DNA of 64,000 nucleotides from positions 33,843 to 97,842 of the forward strand of contig DATJSN010000059.1 in assembly GCA_035504095.1 (NCBI GenBank), written 5' to 3'. The notes below the pieces were generated by a model, which was not told the DNA's origin, searched no databases, and was given only the letters and a program-made list of their open reading frames with translations. How positions within the stretch are numbered: position 1 is the first letter of the stretch; each line of letters begins with the position of its first letter. Source of the DNA: DATJSN01 sp035504095. Its GTDB lineage: Bacteria > Planctomycetota > Phycisphaerae > WQYP01. A program made the translations under genes and the position numbers. This document shows, in pieces, positions 1 to 9,150 of the stretch.

Positions 1-222
1 GAGATTTTAAACCACGAAAAAAATCCACATATTCGCGGACTTTGTTTTGTTAAGATATCAACAAATTTTAAACAATAAATTGTATTCTCTGAAGAGTGTT
101 GTATACTCCAGAGACAACATTATCATAGCCAGTTCGTACTTTTGGTTTTCGTTATCAATAGTGGCTTTGTGCTCGCAGAAGGTGATTTGCGCGACAAAGT
201 CATTTAAGGGAGCTCTGATACA

Positions 223-1284
223 ATGTCTACCAAAGTTAATTCCGCAAGAAGTTTGCGTAAGACTTTGGTGTTGCTGGCAGCTTCATGTATCTCGCTGGCC
301 TGTGCAAGCGCTGCCTCGGCGAACATCATTATCGAGACCGTGCCGGTGGGAAATCCCGGCAATGCGCCAGACCCGCTCACGGGCTACGGCGAGGTGAACT
401 ACACCTATTTCATTGGCAAATATGATGTGACCGCTGGTCAATACACGGCGTTTCTCAACGCCGTCGCAGGCGTGGACACCTATGACTTGTACAATTCGGA
501 CATGGCAGGCGGCGGCAGCTCCGGTGAGTATGGTTGCGGCATCTCGCGGACCGGCGACGGGACCGTCGGCGACCCTTACACCTATACCGTAGCGGCTGGT
601 TTTGTTAATCGACCGGTGACCCGCGTGGATTTCTGGGACGCGTGTCGGTTCGCCAACTGGATGGATAACGGCCAGCCAACCGGAGCGGAAGGCCCCGGCA
701 CCACCGAGACGGGAGCCTATACGCTCACAACCACCGCCATCTCCGAGAACACGGTTACCCGCAACTCGGGTGCGCTATGGGCGGTGTCCAGCGAAGATGA
801 ATGGTACAAAGCGGCGTATTACAATCCCGCCACCAGCAGCTATTATCTGTATCCAACCAGCAGCGATACGCCTCCGGGAAACAATCTGGCCGATCCGCTC
901 CCCGGAAACAACGCCAACTTTCATACCAGTACGTCTCCGCGCCCCATTGATGGTGGTTACTACACTACCCCGGTTGGTCAGTTCATTAACTCCCCAAGCC
1001 CTTATGGCACTTACGATCAAGGCGGCAACGTATGGAATTGGAACGAATCGATAATAGACGAATCAGATCGTGGTTTGCGAGGCGGATCGATGTACTACGG
1101 CGTTTCGGATCTGGAGTCCAGCTACCGCGCCGGTTTCTCCCCCGCAGATGATATAAACGGCCACGCAGTCGGATTTCGCGTCGTCTATCTTGCTCCGGTT
1201 CCTGAGCCGGCGTCGCTGGCGCTCCTGGCGGTGGGGGGATTGGGTCTTGCTATCCGCAGGCGGCGCGGCGGCATCACGAAGTAA
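223..1284 (+). CDS. Secreted FGE/SUMF1-domain protein with PEP-CTERM sorting signal
   Basis: The 353-residue product has an N-terminal signal peptide: basic RKT followed by a hydrophobic stretch ending near residue 34 in an Ala-rich cleavage region. The middle resembles the formylglycine-generating enzyme/sulfatase-modifying-factor fold, with YDVTAGQYTAFLNAV near the start and GGNVWNWNE, RGLRGGS and GFRVV near the end. The C-terminus reads VPEPASLALLAVGG and then a hydrophobic stretch and an RRRR cluster, which is a PEP-CTERM signal of the kind processed by an exosortase in planctomycetes. The ATG has an AAGGGAG ribosome-binding site about 10 nt upstream. Most PEP-CTERM members of this fold are thought to be structural or binding proteins rather than true sulfatase activators; substrate and role are unknown here. 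No exosortase gene is in the window. Confidence 0.85.
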   Translation: MSTKVNSARSLRKTLVLLAASCISLACASAASANIIIETVPVGNPGNAPDPLTGYGEVNYTYFIGKYDVTAGQYTAFLNAVAGVDTYDLYNSDMAGGGSSGEYGCGISRTGDGTVGDPYTYTVAAGFVNRPVTRVDFWDACRFANWMDNGQPTGAEGPGTTETGAYTLTTTAISENTVTRNSGALWAVSSEDEWYKAAYYNPATSSYYLYPTSSDTPPGNNLADPLPGNNANFHTSTSPRPIDGGYYTTPVGQFINSPSPYGTYDQGGNVWNWNESIIDESDRGLRGGSMYYGVSDLESSYRAGFSPADDINGHAVGFRVVYLAPVPEPASLALLAVGGLGLAIRRRRGGITK

Positions 1285-1543
1285 AAGTTAAAAAGTAAAA
1301 AGGCAAAACGATCCGCAGATTGCTTAGATTATTATTAGCCACAGAGAACTAAAGAGAAATTTATCACCACGACGGCACCCTTCGACTTTGCCCCTCGGTG
1401 ATACTCGGGACAGGCTCAGGGCGAGCCGCAGCGGCACCGCCAAGTCGGGAGTCGGGAGAAGTTTTTTACCACGACGACACGACGAGCGTGTTCGCAAAAT
1501 TGCGAACGCGCGGGGTTGTGATTATGGCGTTTGTGTTTAACCC
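1285..1543. repeat. Intergenic stretch with dispersed repeat modules
   Basis: This 259-nt gap holds no gene. It contains fragments of modules seen elsewhere in the window. One is a stretch on the theme of 'agccacagagaa', also found near 62010. Another is a segment about clearing 'cttcgac...ctcagg', similar to the 57.8-64 kb repeats. A third is a run of ACCACGACG units, similar to 47140. One copy of the 18-nt palindrome lies at 1490-1507. Confidence 0.6.
1490..1507. repeat. Isolated copy of the GTTCGC/GCGAAC palindrome
   Basis: The sequence GTTCGCAAAATTGCGAAC is followed directly by GCGCG, as in most copies of the array at 44.4-48.3 kb. It is preceded by the same ACCACGACG-type segment that precedes the array copy at 47162. 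It lies 36 nt from the stop codon of the GH13 gene, outside any coding region. This is the only copy seen outside the array. Confidence 0.9.
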
Positions 1544-3247
1544 TTAGCTGTTTTTGGTAAACCGCAGCACCTGGGCAGTGCAGGGAGGAAGCTCGAGCTC
1601 CACGCGCGGATGATCAAAGCTTTGCATTTGGCCAGTTAACAATTCACTGCATGGGAATGGCCCATTTGTTCCGAGGATGGATTCAAGATCGATCGCGATG
1701 CTTTGCGGATCTTTTATATCGAAATTGCACACCACGAGAAATCCGAACTCCTGCGCAACCTGGCCATGACGAAATACCGCGATTACCGCGGGATGGCCGT
1801 TATCAACAAACTGATAGTTTTCCCCACATTGGAAGGCCCGATGCTCGGCGAGAATGGCGTTGACCCGGCTGATGAACGGCGCGAATTTTGCCTCGGCGGG
1901 ATACCGCTTTTTCGGTTGCCTGCCGATAAAGTTGATCCGCTCCTTTTCTCCGAATTCCACTCCCTGCGGCATTCCCGTGGCCCCGTTGCCCAGCAGAGCG
2001 GCGGCAACATAGCGGGGAACAGTCGCGTCACTTGTCGCGAACTCCTGTTCTGGCGAGCCGGAATCGTGCGAGGTGATCGGCATGAAGTATCGAACCTGCC
2101 CGGAAATACGGTGAATGTAATTCAGATAATCGCGAAGCTGCGGCACAAATTTATAATTCCATGGCGTCGCCAGGACCAGATTCAATCCCCACTCCGCTCC
2201 AGTCTTGAGCAGCGTGTGTTCATCCGTGAAATACTCGGCGAGAATCCCCACTTCGGGATATTTTGCATGCAGTGTTGTCGTGAGCGCTCGAACAAAATCG
2301 GTGTCGCTGCTATGTAGGTTGTCAAAGCGCACGAACCCTCCGGTATCGTTGGCATAGTTCGCCCAAAAGAGCGCATAGTCGGTCATGTATTCCCATATTT
2401 CAGAACGGATTTCTTCCGACGGATGCTCATAATCGATCAGGACCAGATCGTCCCAAGTGTGCCAGCCATCATTGGCCCAATAGCGGGCGCGCTGTAGCCC
2501 ATCCGGTTGATTTTGGTCGGGCACGATCCAATCCGGCGCCCGCTGCACCATGGCCGAGTTTACGCCTATGTGATTCAGGACCAGGTCAAAAATCAGCCGG
2601 ATGTTGAGCCTCTTGGCTTCCGCAATAAAGTCTTCCAGTTGCGACAGGCTGTCCTTCTTTGACCCCGGAATCAGGTAGCTCTGGTCAATATCAAAAAGAT
2701 CACCGGCGGCATACGGACTTTCGGACTTGTCCAGAGCCGTTATGGGCAGCAGGTGAACGGCATTAAAGCCCATGTCCGCAATGCGTTTAAGATCGGCTTT
2801 CCAATCGGCCAGTGTGCCGGAGACGGTGGGAATAAGGTTGTAGACACGCAGGCCATCAAGCTGCGGCGGATCGATCAATACCCAGGCGTCGGGGACATCA
2901 TCCCGAAGCCAGGTGGCGCCTTTGTCTGCAGAGTACTCGGCCCGAAAGGAATGCAGGCCCGGACATTGCGGCGTAATGCGGCAAACAAGGGTCCGCTCAT
3001 CGGCGCGCTCAAATGGTATTTTGCTCAAGATGCGACATCCCACTGAGCTTAGCGTCGTCACGAGGTTCACTTGAAGATGCCCGGGAACAGGACGTTCCGT
3101 GGCGAGGGTTAAGGTCAGAACCTCGCCCTGACAGGCGCGAAAGAAATTCTGCCGTCCGACGGGATAAGAACGGCGGATCTGGCCGGAAATGTGTTTGACG
3201 CGCGGGCGCTGTGGTAAAGCGGGAATCTCAAGGTGTTGGATCGGCAT
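1544..3247 (-). CDS. GH13-family alpha-glucan-active enzyme (alpha-amylase/GlgE-like)
   Basis: This cytoplasmic glycoside hydrolase family 13 protein has an N-terminal beta-rich domain of about 140 residues before the TIM barrel. Counting from the upstream TTG at 3274, the conserved motifs are all present: DLVLNH (Asp230-His235), the nucleophile region FVRFDN (Asp318), the acid/base Glu347 in GILAEY, and the HD pair at 403-404. The FDNLHS nucleophile region and the IPTVSGT segment before the barrel recall maltosyltransferases of the GlgE group, but the match is not strong enough to name it. No signal peptide is seen, which fits work on intracellular glycogen alongside the downstream glgP and pgm genes. 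The ATG at 3247 is preferred over the TTG at 3274; neither has a strong ribosome-binding site. Confidence 0.8.
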   Translation of the reverse strand: MPIQHLEIPALPQRPRVKHISGQIRRSYPVGRQNFFRACQGEVLTLTLATERPVPGHLQVNLVTTLSSVGCRILSKIPFERADERTLVCRITPQCPGLHSFRAEYSADKGATWLRDDVPDAWVLIDPPQLDGLRVYNLIPTVSGTLADWKADLKRIADMGFNAVHLLPITALDKSESPYAAGDLFDIDQSYLIPGSKKDSLSQLEDFIAEAKRLNIRLIFDLVLNHIGVNSAMVQRAPDWIVPDQNQPDGLQRARYWANDGWHTWDDLVLIDYEHPSEEIRSEIWEYMTDYALFWANYANDTGGFVRFDNLHSSDTDFVRALTTTLHAKYPEVGILAEYFTDEHTLLKTGAEWGLNLVLATPWNYKFVPQLRDYLNYIHRISGQVRYFMPITSHDSGSPEQEFATSDATVPRYVAAALLGNGATGMPQGVEFGEKERINFIGRQPKKRYPAEAKFAPFISRVNAILAEHRAFQCGENYQFVDNGHPAVIAVFRHGQVAQEFGFLVVCNFDIKDPQSIAIDLESILGTNGPFPCSELLTGQMQSFDHPRVELELPPCTAQVLRFTKNS

Positions 3248-3462
3248 AAGTTCACTCACGTGCGCCCGTATCAATGTACCGGCGCTGGGTTTTCAAAGTC
3301 ACCATACTTAACTTAACAGGATACACTAATTGTCGTCAGTTGAGGTGATCGGCAGGAAATTGTCAGGTTGGCCCATTCGCGCTGGCTGCCGCCGCGGCGT
3401 TGCAATGTGCGCCAGTGTGGCGAGCCAAGGCCTGATTGCACTGGTTATGGTAATCCGTCATT

Positions 3463-3984
3463 TTATTTCTGCAGCCGGGCTTCGATCGCGACGACAAGAT
3501 CATCAAACCCGAACGCTCCGTCGTGCCGGTCGCCATTGATGAAAAATGTCGGGGTGCCGTTAACGCCGCTGCGTACGCCGCCCATGAAGTCGCTTTTGAC
3601 TCGCGAAGCATACGTGCCGTTAGTCAAAGCGAGATTGAGGTCTTCAACGGATAACTCCAGCTTCTGGGCCAGTGCGATAAATAGAGGCGGCCCCAGCATT
3701 TGCTGGTTCTCATATAGGCCGTCGTGCATTTCCCAAAAACGTCCCTGTGCAGCAGCGAATTCTGTGGTCTGGGCGGCCATTTCCGCGTTCGGATGTATCT
3801 CGGTCAGGGGAAAATTCCGAAATACAAATGCCATTCGCTTGCCGAAGTGCTTCTGGACGCGTTTGACGATGGGGTACGCTTGTCCGCAGTATGGACACTC
3901 GTAGTCGCCATATTCAACTAAAACCACCGGGGCTTTCGGATCACCTAGAATATGATCGTCCTGGTTTACGGGTATTTTCAGCAT
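3463..3984 (-). CDS. Cytoplasmic DsbA-like thiol oxidoreductase (thioredoxin fold)
   Basis: The 173-residue protein has a thioredoxin fold with the active site Cys30-Pro-Tyr-Cys33 (EYGDYECPYCG) and the cis-proline at 146 (NGTPTFF). It starts directly with the domain and has no signal peptide, so it probably acts in the cytoplasm, unlike classical DsbA. The family (Thioredoxin_4) exchanges disulfides with protein partners. It starts 11 nt after the peroxiredoxin gene on the same strand and has a good AAGGAG site, so the two form an operon. An obvious inference is that it reduces or partners the peroxiredoxin, but this is not shown by the sequence. Confidence 0.88.
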   Translation of the reverse strand: MLKIPVNQDDHILGDPKAPVVLVEYGDYECPYCGQAYPIVKRVQKHFGKRMAFVFRNFPLTEIHPNAEMAAQTTEFAAAQGRFWEMHDGLYENQQMLGPPLFIALAQKLELSVEDLNLALTNGTYASRVKSDFMGGVRSGVNGTPTFFINGDRHDGAFGFDDLVVAIEARLQK

Positions 3985-3995
3985 GATCGCTCCTT

Positions 3996-4472
3996 CTATG
4001 ATTTAGACAATTTAGACAGGTCTTCGAGTGCTTCAAGAATGCCGTCCGCGCCGGGGTTGACCGCGACCGGCGAAAGGTAGCTCCAGAATATCTTTCCTTT
4101 GCCGTCGATGACGAATAAGGCGCGTTCGGCAAAGCCATCCTTCTGCCGGTACGCTCCATATTGCCTGGCAACCGCGCCTTTAGGCTCGTAATCGGCGAGG
4201 AGTGGAAAATGCAGTTTACGACTTTTGGCAAACTCATCATGGCACCACACGCCGTCGACGGAAATGCCGACGAGTTCGGCGCCGAGTTTTTGAAACTCCG
4301 GAAATACTTCGTTGTAGAGCGCCATTTGATCGCCGCAGACCGGACTAAAGTCGGCGGGATAAAAGGCAAGAATAATCGGCCGTCCGCGCAGCTCACTGAG
4401 TGAAAGTTGTTGATCGGGAGTCACGTGAAGCGTGAAGTCCGGAGCAAGCTCACCTGGTTGCAACAAAGGCAT
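3996..4472 (-). CDS. Peroxiredoxin of the AhpC/TSA family
   Basis: The 158-residue protein reduces hydrogen peroxide or organic peroxides. The peroxidatic cysteine is Cys46 in the DFSPVCG motif, and a second cysteine, Cys77, lies in the DGVWCHDEF segment that is conserved in AhpE/thioredoxin-dependent members. The length is normal for the family. An AAGGAGAT ribosome-binding site stands 8 nt before the ATG. It is the first gene of a two-gene operon with the DsbA-like protein. It lies 62 nt after phosphoglucomutase on the same strand, so it may be co-transcribed with the carbon-metabolism genes. Confidence 0.9.
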   Translation of the reverse strand: MPLLQPGELAPDFTLHVTPDQQLSLSELRGRPIILAFYPADFSPVCGDQMALYNEVFPEFQKLGAELVGISVDGVWCHDEFAKSRKLHFPLLADYEPKGAVARQYGAYRQKDGFAERALFVIDGKGKIFWSYLSPVAVNPGADGILEALEDLSKLSKS

Positions 4473-4534
4473 GTTTTATCTCCTTTTTAAAAGCCGTCAT
4501 TCAAGTGTATCGAACACTTTTGACAGCAATTCGT

Positions 4535-6205
4535 TCATTGTGCTTTCGCATGCGGTGACGCCGCCAAAGCGGCGCTGACAATCGCCTGCGCTTCCTGCAG
4601 GATAAGATCAAGATGATCCTCGCTGCGGAAACTCTCCGCATAAATCTTATAGATGTTTTCGGTTCCTGACGGACGGGCTGCGAACCATCCGCCTTCGGTG
4701 GATACTTTCAAGCCGCCGATCGCAGCGCCGTTGCCCGGCGCGCGCGTCAGCCTGGCGGTAATCGGATCGCCGGCCAGCTTCGACTCCTTCACGGCTTCGG
4801 GCGAAAGTTTGGCCAGGCGCGCCTTGAGTTCCGGCGTGGCCGGCGCGTCAATGCGCGTGTAATACGTGGCGCCGAACTCTCTGGTGAGGTCACGAAAATG
4901 TTCGCCAGGATCTTTGCCGGTGCGCGCGGTCATTTCCGCCGCTAATAGATCCATGATCGGTCCGTCCTTGTCGGTCGTCCATACCGTGCCATCCAGCCGC
5001 AGGAAGCTTGCGCCGGCGCTTTCTTCGCCACCAAAACACAACGAGCCCTCGAAGAGCCCGGGCGCAAACCATTTGAAGCCGACCGGCACTTCGTAGAGTT
5101 CCCGGCCGAGCTTATCGACCACCCGATCGATCATGGCGCTGCTGACGAGCGTTTTGCCAACGGCCACTTTCGCCGGCCAGTTTGGACGGTGCGAAAGCAA
5201 ATACCCAATGGCCACCGCGAGATAATGATTGGGTTCCATCAGACCCGCCGACGGCGTAACGATTCCATGCCGGTCGGCATCGGGATCGTTGGCAAACGCG
5301 ACGCGGAATTTATCTTTAAGATTCACGAGCCGGGCCATCGCATACGGGCTGGAGCAATCCATGCGAATTTTTCCGTCATGATCCACCGTCATAAACGCAA
5401 ACTGCGGGTCCAGCCTTGTGTTCACGACAGTAATGTCCAGTTTGTAAATGGAATTGATCGGCTCCCAGTAAGGCAGCGAAGATCCACCGAGCGGATCGAC
5501 GCCCAGCTTCAAACTGGCGCTGCGAATGGCTTCCATGTCCACAACGTTCCGCAGGTCATTGACATAGGGCAGAATAAAATCTTGCGGGTGCGTGGTCGCC
5601 GCCTTGATCGCAGCAGCGAACGGCATGCGCTTCACGCCGGCATTGTTGGCGCGTAATAACTCGTTGGCGCGATTTTGCACCCAGCTTGTCACGTCGGTAT
5701 CGGCAGGGCCGCCGTTGGTCGGATCGTATTTAAAGCCGCCGTCTTCCGGCGGATTATGCGATGGCGTGACGACAATGCCGTCGGCGAGGCCGGTTGTTCG
5801 TCCGCGGTTAAAAACAAGAATGGCGTGCGAAACGACCGGCGTCGGCGTGATGCCGTCATCGGGCTGGATGATCGTTTCCACGTTGTTGGCGGCGAGAACT
5901 TCCAGTGCGGTGCGCTGCGCAGGAGTGGATATTGCATGCGTATCCTTACCCATAAAAAGCGGACCGGTGATGTTCTGGCTGCGGCGATAATCGCAAATGG
6001 CCTGGGTGATGGCCAGAATGTGGGCCTCGGTAAATGTCCCGCGCAGTGATGAGCCGCGATGCCCGCTCGTGCCGAAGCTTACCAATTGATTTGGGTCAGC
6101 CAGATCAGGCTTCCGCTGGTAATATTCACTTTCGAGCCGGGACAAATCCACCAGCATTTCTTTAGGCGCCGGTTTGCCGGCCAGTGGAGATATCGTGGTA
6201 TCCAT
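4535..6205 (-). CDS. pgm: Phosphoglucomutase, alpha-D-glucose-1-phosphate specific
   Basis: This enzyme interconverts glucose-1-phosphate and glucose-6-phosphate. The 556-residue protein has the full set of phosphohexomutase motifs: FGTSGHRG near residue 44, the phosphoserine loop TPSHNPP (Ser149), the magnesium loop DPDADRHG (Asp307, 309 and 311), the sugar-binding GEESAG at 393-398, and the phosphate-binding RPSGTE near the C-terminus. Length and motifs fit the E. coli Pgm type rather than the ManB type found at 35994. It links glycogen phosphorylase (G1P) to the G6P-using genes beside it. The ATG is preceded by AGGAAAA. Confidence 0.95.
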   Translation of the reverse strand: MDTTISPLAGKPAPKEMLVDLSRLESEYYQRKPDLADPNQLVSFGTSGHRGSSLRGTFTEAHILAITQAICDYRRSQNITGPLFMGKDTHAISTPAQRTALEVLAANNVETIIQPDDGITPTPVVSHAILVFNRGRTTGLADGIVVTPSHNPPEDGGFKYDPTNGGPADTDVTSWVQNRANELLRANNAGVKRMPFAAAIKAATTHPQDFILPYVNDLRNVVDMEAIRSASLKLGVDPLGGSSLPYWEPINSIYKLDITVVNTRLDPQFAFMTVDHDGKIRMDCSSPYAMARLVNLKDKFRVAFANDPDADRHGIVTPSAGLMEPNHYLAVAIGYLLSHRPNWPAKVAVGKTLVSSAMIDRVVDKLGRELYEVPVGFKWFAPGLFEGSLCFGGEESAGASFLRLDGTVWTTDKDGPIMDLLAAEMTARTGKDPGEHFRDLTREFGATYYTRIDAPATPELKARLAKLSPEAVKESKLAGDPITARLTRAPGNGAAIGGLKVSTEGGWFAARPSGTENIYKIYAESFRSEDHLDLILQEAQAIVSAALAASPHAKAQ

Positions 6206-6284
6206 TATTGGTTTTCCTAAGAGCCTCTAAATTGGTGGACACGTTTTCGTGCCGCGTATCTTTATTGCATATTGATAGGCCGGT

Positions 6285-9032
6285 TCATGACGACTCCCTG
6301 AGTTTCCGGTAGCGGCGGATCAGGGTATTGGTGGAGCTATCGTGCTGCAACTGAGGTTCGGTTTGGCTTTCGAGTTCGGGGATAATGCGCTGGGCAAGGA
6401 CCTTGCCTAACTCAACACCCCACTGGTCGAAGGAATCAATCTGCCAGATGGTGCCCTGGGTGAAAACGCTATGTTCGTACAGGGCCACGAGTTTTCCCAG
6501 CGCTGCCGGGGTTAGCTGCTCCAGCAGGATTGTGTTGGACGGACGGTTGCCCTCAAACGTACGGTGCGGCACGAGCCACGGCGGCGTACCCTCCGCCTGG
6601 ACTTGCTGGGATGTTTTGCCAAAGGCCAGGGCCTCGGTCTGGGCGAAAACATTGGCCAGGAGTATGTCATGGTGGCGGCCAAGCGGGTTAAGCGGCTGGC
6701 CAAAAGCAATAAAGTCACAGGGAATGAGCCTGGTCCCCTGATGAATCAGTTGGTAAAACGAATGCTGGCCATTGGTTCCCGGTTCTCCCCAATAGATCGG
6801 GCCAGTCTGGTAATTAATCTCTTTTCCATCAAGCGTGATGTGTTTGCCGTTGCTCTCCATCGTCAATTGCTGCAGGTAAGCCGGGAAGCGCTTCAAATAT
6901 TGCTCATACGGCAAGACCGCGACGGTCTGGGCGCCGAAGAAGTTGTTGTACCAGAGCGACAGAAGCCCCATGAGCACCGGCAGATTTCGTTCCAATGGGG
7001 TGGTGCGGAAATGTTCATCCATCTGATGGAAGCCGTCGAGCATGGCGCGGAAATTGTCCGGGCCTATGGCAATCATCGTCGAAAGTCCGATCGCCGAATC
7101 CATGGAGTAGCGGCCGCCGACCCAGTCCCAGAACTCGAACATGTTGGCCACATCGATGCCGAATTTCGCCACCTCCTGGGCGTTGGTCGAGACCGCGACA
7201 AAATGTTTGGCAATAGCCTCGTCCTTTTTTAGTGTCTTGAGTGCCCAGTCGCGCGCCGTGTGGGCATTGGTCATTGTTTCCAGCGTCGTGAAGGTCTTGG
7301 ATGAGATGATGAACAGCGTCTCTTCGGCGTCCAGGTCGCCGGTCGCCTCGGCAAAGTCGGTGCCGTCTACGTTGGAAACAAATCGGAAGGTCATGTTGCG
7401 CTGGCTAAAGTGCCGCAACGCCTCGTAGGCCATGACCGGCCCCAGATCAGATCCGCCGATGCCGATATTGATGACATTGCGGATCGGCTTGCCGGTGTGG
7501 CCCTTCCATTGGCCGCTGCGCAGCCGATTGGAGAAATCGGCCATCTTGTCGAGTACCGCATGTACTTGCGGCACGACGTCCTTGCCGTCCACAACGATGG
7601 CCTGGCCCCTGGGCGTGCGAAGGGCCACATGCAGGACCGCCCGTTTCTCGGTCACATTGATTTTCTCCCCCCGAAACATGGCTGCAATGCGGGCCCGCAG
7701 GCCGGATTCCTCGGCCAGTTGCAGCAGGAGCTTGAGCGTTTCGTCGGTGATGCGGTTCTTTGAGTAATCGAAACAGATCCCGACATCCTCGACCTTCAGC
7801 CGCTGGCCGCGTTTGGGGTCGTCCGCGAATAGCTGGCGAAGATGCAGTTCCCGCATCTTTGGATAATGGGCTTCCAGGGCCTTCCAAGCCGCACGTTGCG
7901 TGAGTGGTGTGATGGCTGGCGTCACATTCGTTTGATTTGCAACCGAACCGGACTTCTTGACCGCCGCGCTTCTGGAGGCAATGGTTTCGATCAATTCGTT
8001 CCAGGATTTGACGAACGATTCGGCGCCTTCCGTTTGGAGTTGGGCGGCCAGGGCATCGGTATTAATGCCGCTTTTGGTGAACTTGGCCAGCACATCATCG
8101 CTGCTGCGTGCATCCGTGGACATAATCGGGCCGACATCCCCATGATCACCGAATGCTTTCAACGTGGCCTCGGGCATCGTGTTGACGGTGCAGGGGGCGG
8201 CCAGCGCGCGGATGTACAGAACGTCGGAGGCTTTGGGATCCTTGGTTCCCGTGCTGGCCCAGAGGAGGCGCTGGCGGCGCGCGCCCTCATTGAGAATACG
8301 CTGATAGCGCGGCGAATCGACCAATAAGCGGTAGGCCTCGTAGATTTGTCCGGCCACGGCAATGCCCAGTTGATCGCGCAGCGCTTCGGGCGCCTTGGCT
8401 TCCACCGCGACGTCCCAGCGGCTGATAAACACCGAAGCCACGGAGCCGACGGCGGGATTCAGTCCGGCGGCGATGCGCCGCTCGATGCCGCGCAGGTACG
8501 CCTCAGCGGCCGCAACATAATGCGCGCGTGAGAATAAAAGTGTCACGTTAATCGGCACGCCGGCGAAGATGGCCTCCTCGATGGCGGGGAGGCCTTCCGG
8601 GGTGCCTGGTATTTTAATAAAGAGGTTGGGCCGGCCCGCCCGGGCATGAAGTTCCTTGGCCGCCGCAATCGTATTGGCCGTGTCATGGGCCAGCAGGGGT
8701 GAAACTTCCAACGATACCCAGCCGTCGACGCCGTTGGTCTGGTCGTAAATCGGCCGAAATAGATCGGCGGCCTGCTGGAGGTCTTCCACCGCCAACTCAA
8801 AGAACAGCGCTTCACCGGACTTGCCTTCGTTTACTTTCCGGCTGATGGCATCATCGTAGTCATGGCTGTTCTTGATCGCGTGGTCGAAGATTGTAGGGTT
8901 CGAGGTGAGTCCCGTGACCGAGAGTTCCTGAATGTAGCGGCGAAGCGTGCCGCTGGTCAGCAGGCTTCGGGTGATATTATCGAGCCACAGGCTTTGGCCA
9001 AGCTCGTGGAGTTTTTGGGTTGCTTTGGTCAT
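6285..9032 (-). CDS. tal-pgi: Bifunctional transaldolase / glucose-6-phosphate isomerase fusion
   Basis: The 915-residue protein joins two enzymes. Residues 1 to about 370 are transaldolase (GLTSNPTIF near 41 and the Schiff-base Lys140 in LFIKIPGT). Residues from about 380 to the end are glucose-6-phosphate isomerase (NIGIGGSDLG, SKTFTTLETMTN, the signature GGRYSMDSAIGLS, GTNGQHSFYQL, and the C-terminal signature SFDQWGVELGK). The fusion is known from several bacterial phyla and is a real gene form, since the reading frame is continuous. It couples the non-oxidative pentose phosphate branch to fructose-6-phosphate, a phosphoketolase substrate. A GAGGAGAT site precedes the ATG. It follows zwf by 118 nt on the same strand. 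Confidence 0.95.
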   Translation of the reverse strand: MTKATQKLHELGQSLWLDNITRSLLTSGTLRRYIQELSVTGLTSNPTIFDHAIKNSHDYDDAISRKVNEGKSGEALFFELAVEDLQQAADLFRPIYDQTNGVDGWVSLEVSPLLAHDTANTIAAAKELHARAGRPNLFIKIPGTPEGLPAIEEAIFAGVPINVTLLFSRAHYVAAAEAYLRGIERRIAAGLNPAVGSVASVFISRWDVAVEAKAPEALRDQLGIAVAGQIYEAYRLLVDSPRYQRILNEGARRQRLLWASTGTKDPKASDVLYIRALAAPCTVNTMPEATLKAFGDHGDVGPIMSTDARSSDDVLAKFTKSGINTDALAAQLQTEGAESFVKSWNELIETIASRSAAVKKSGSVANQTNVTPAITPLTQRAAWKALEAHYPKMRELHLRQLFADDPKRGQRLKVEDVGICFDYSKNRITDETLKLLLQLAEESGLRARIAAMFRGEKINVTEKRAVLHVALRTPRGQAIVVDGKDVVPQVHAVLDKMADFSNRLRSGQWKGHTGKPIRNVINIGIGGSDLGPVMAYEALRHFSQRNMTFRFVSNVDGTDFAEATGDLDAEETLFIISSKTFTTLETMTNAHTARDWALKTLKKDEAIAKHFVAVSTNAQEVAKFGIDVANMFEFWDWVGGRYSMDSAIGLSTMIAIGPDNFRAMLDGFHQMDEHFRTTPLERNLPVLMGLLSLWYNNFFGAQTVAVLPYEQYLKRFPAYLQQLTMESNGKHITLDGKEINYQTGPIYWGEPGTNGQHSFYQLIHQGTRLIPCDFIAFGQPLNPLGRHHDILLANVFAQTEALAFGKTSQQVQAEGTPPWLVPHRTFEGNRPSNTILLEQLTPAALGKLVALYEHSVFTQGTIWQIDSFDQWGVELGKVLAQRIIPELESQTEPQLQHDSSTNTLIRRYRKLRESS

Positions 9033-9150
9033 TGTTTATCTCCTCTACAGAACCGGACAGAAACGGCGCCCCATAAGTATTGTCTCTCTGGAGCCGGGCT
9101 CGTAATTAAGCCAGGTTCAAACACGCCTGGCGGGATCATCATCCCGACGC

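Noticed and set aside
1544..3247. Firm naming of the GH13 enzyme as GlgE
   Set aside because: The nucleophile region is similar, but the rest of the GlgE-specific sequence could not be confirmed by eye, so only the family is given.
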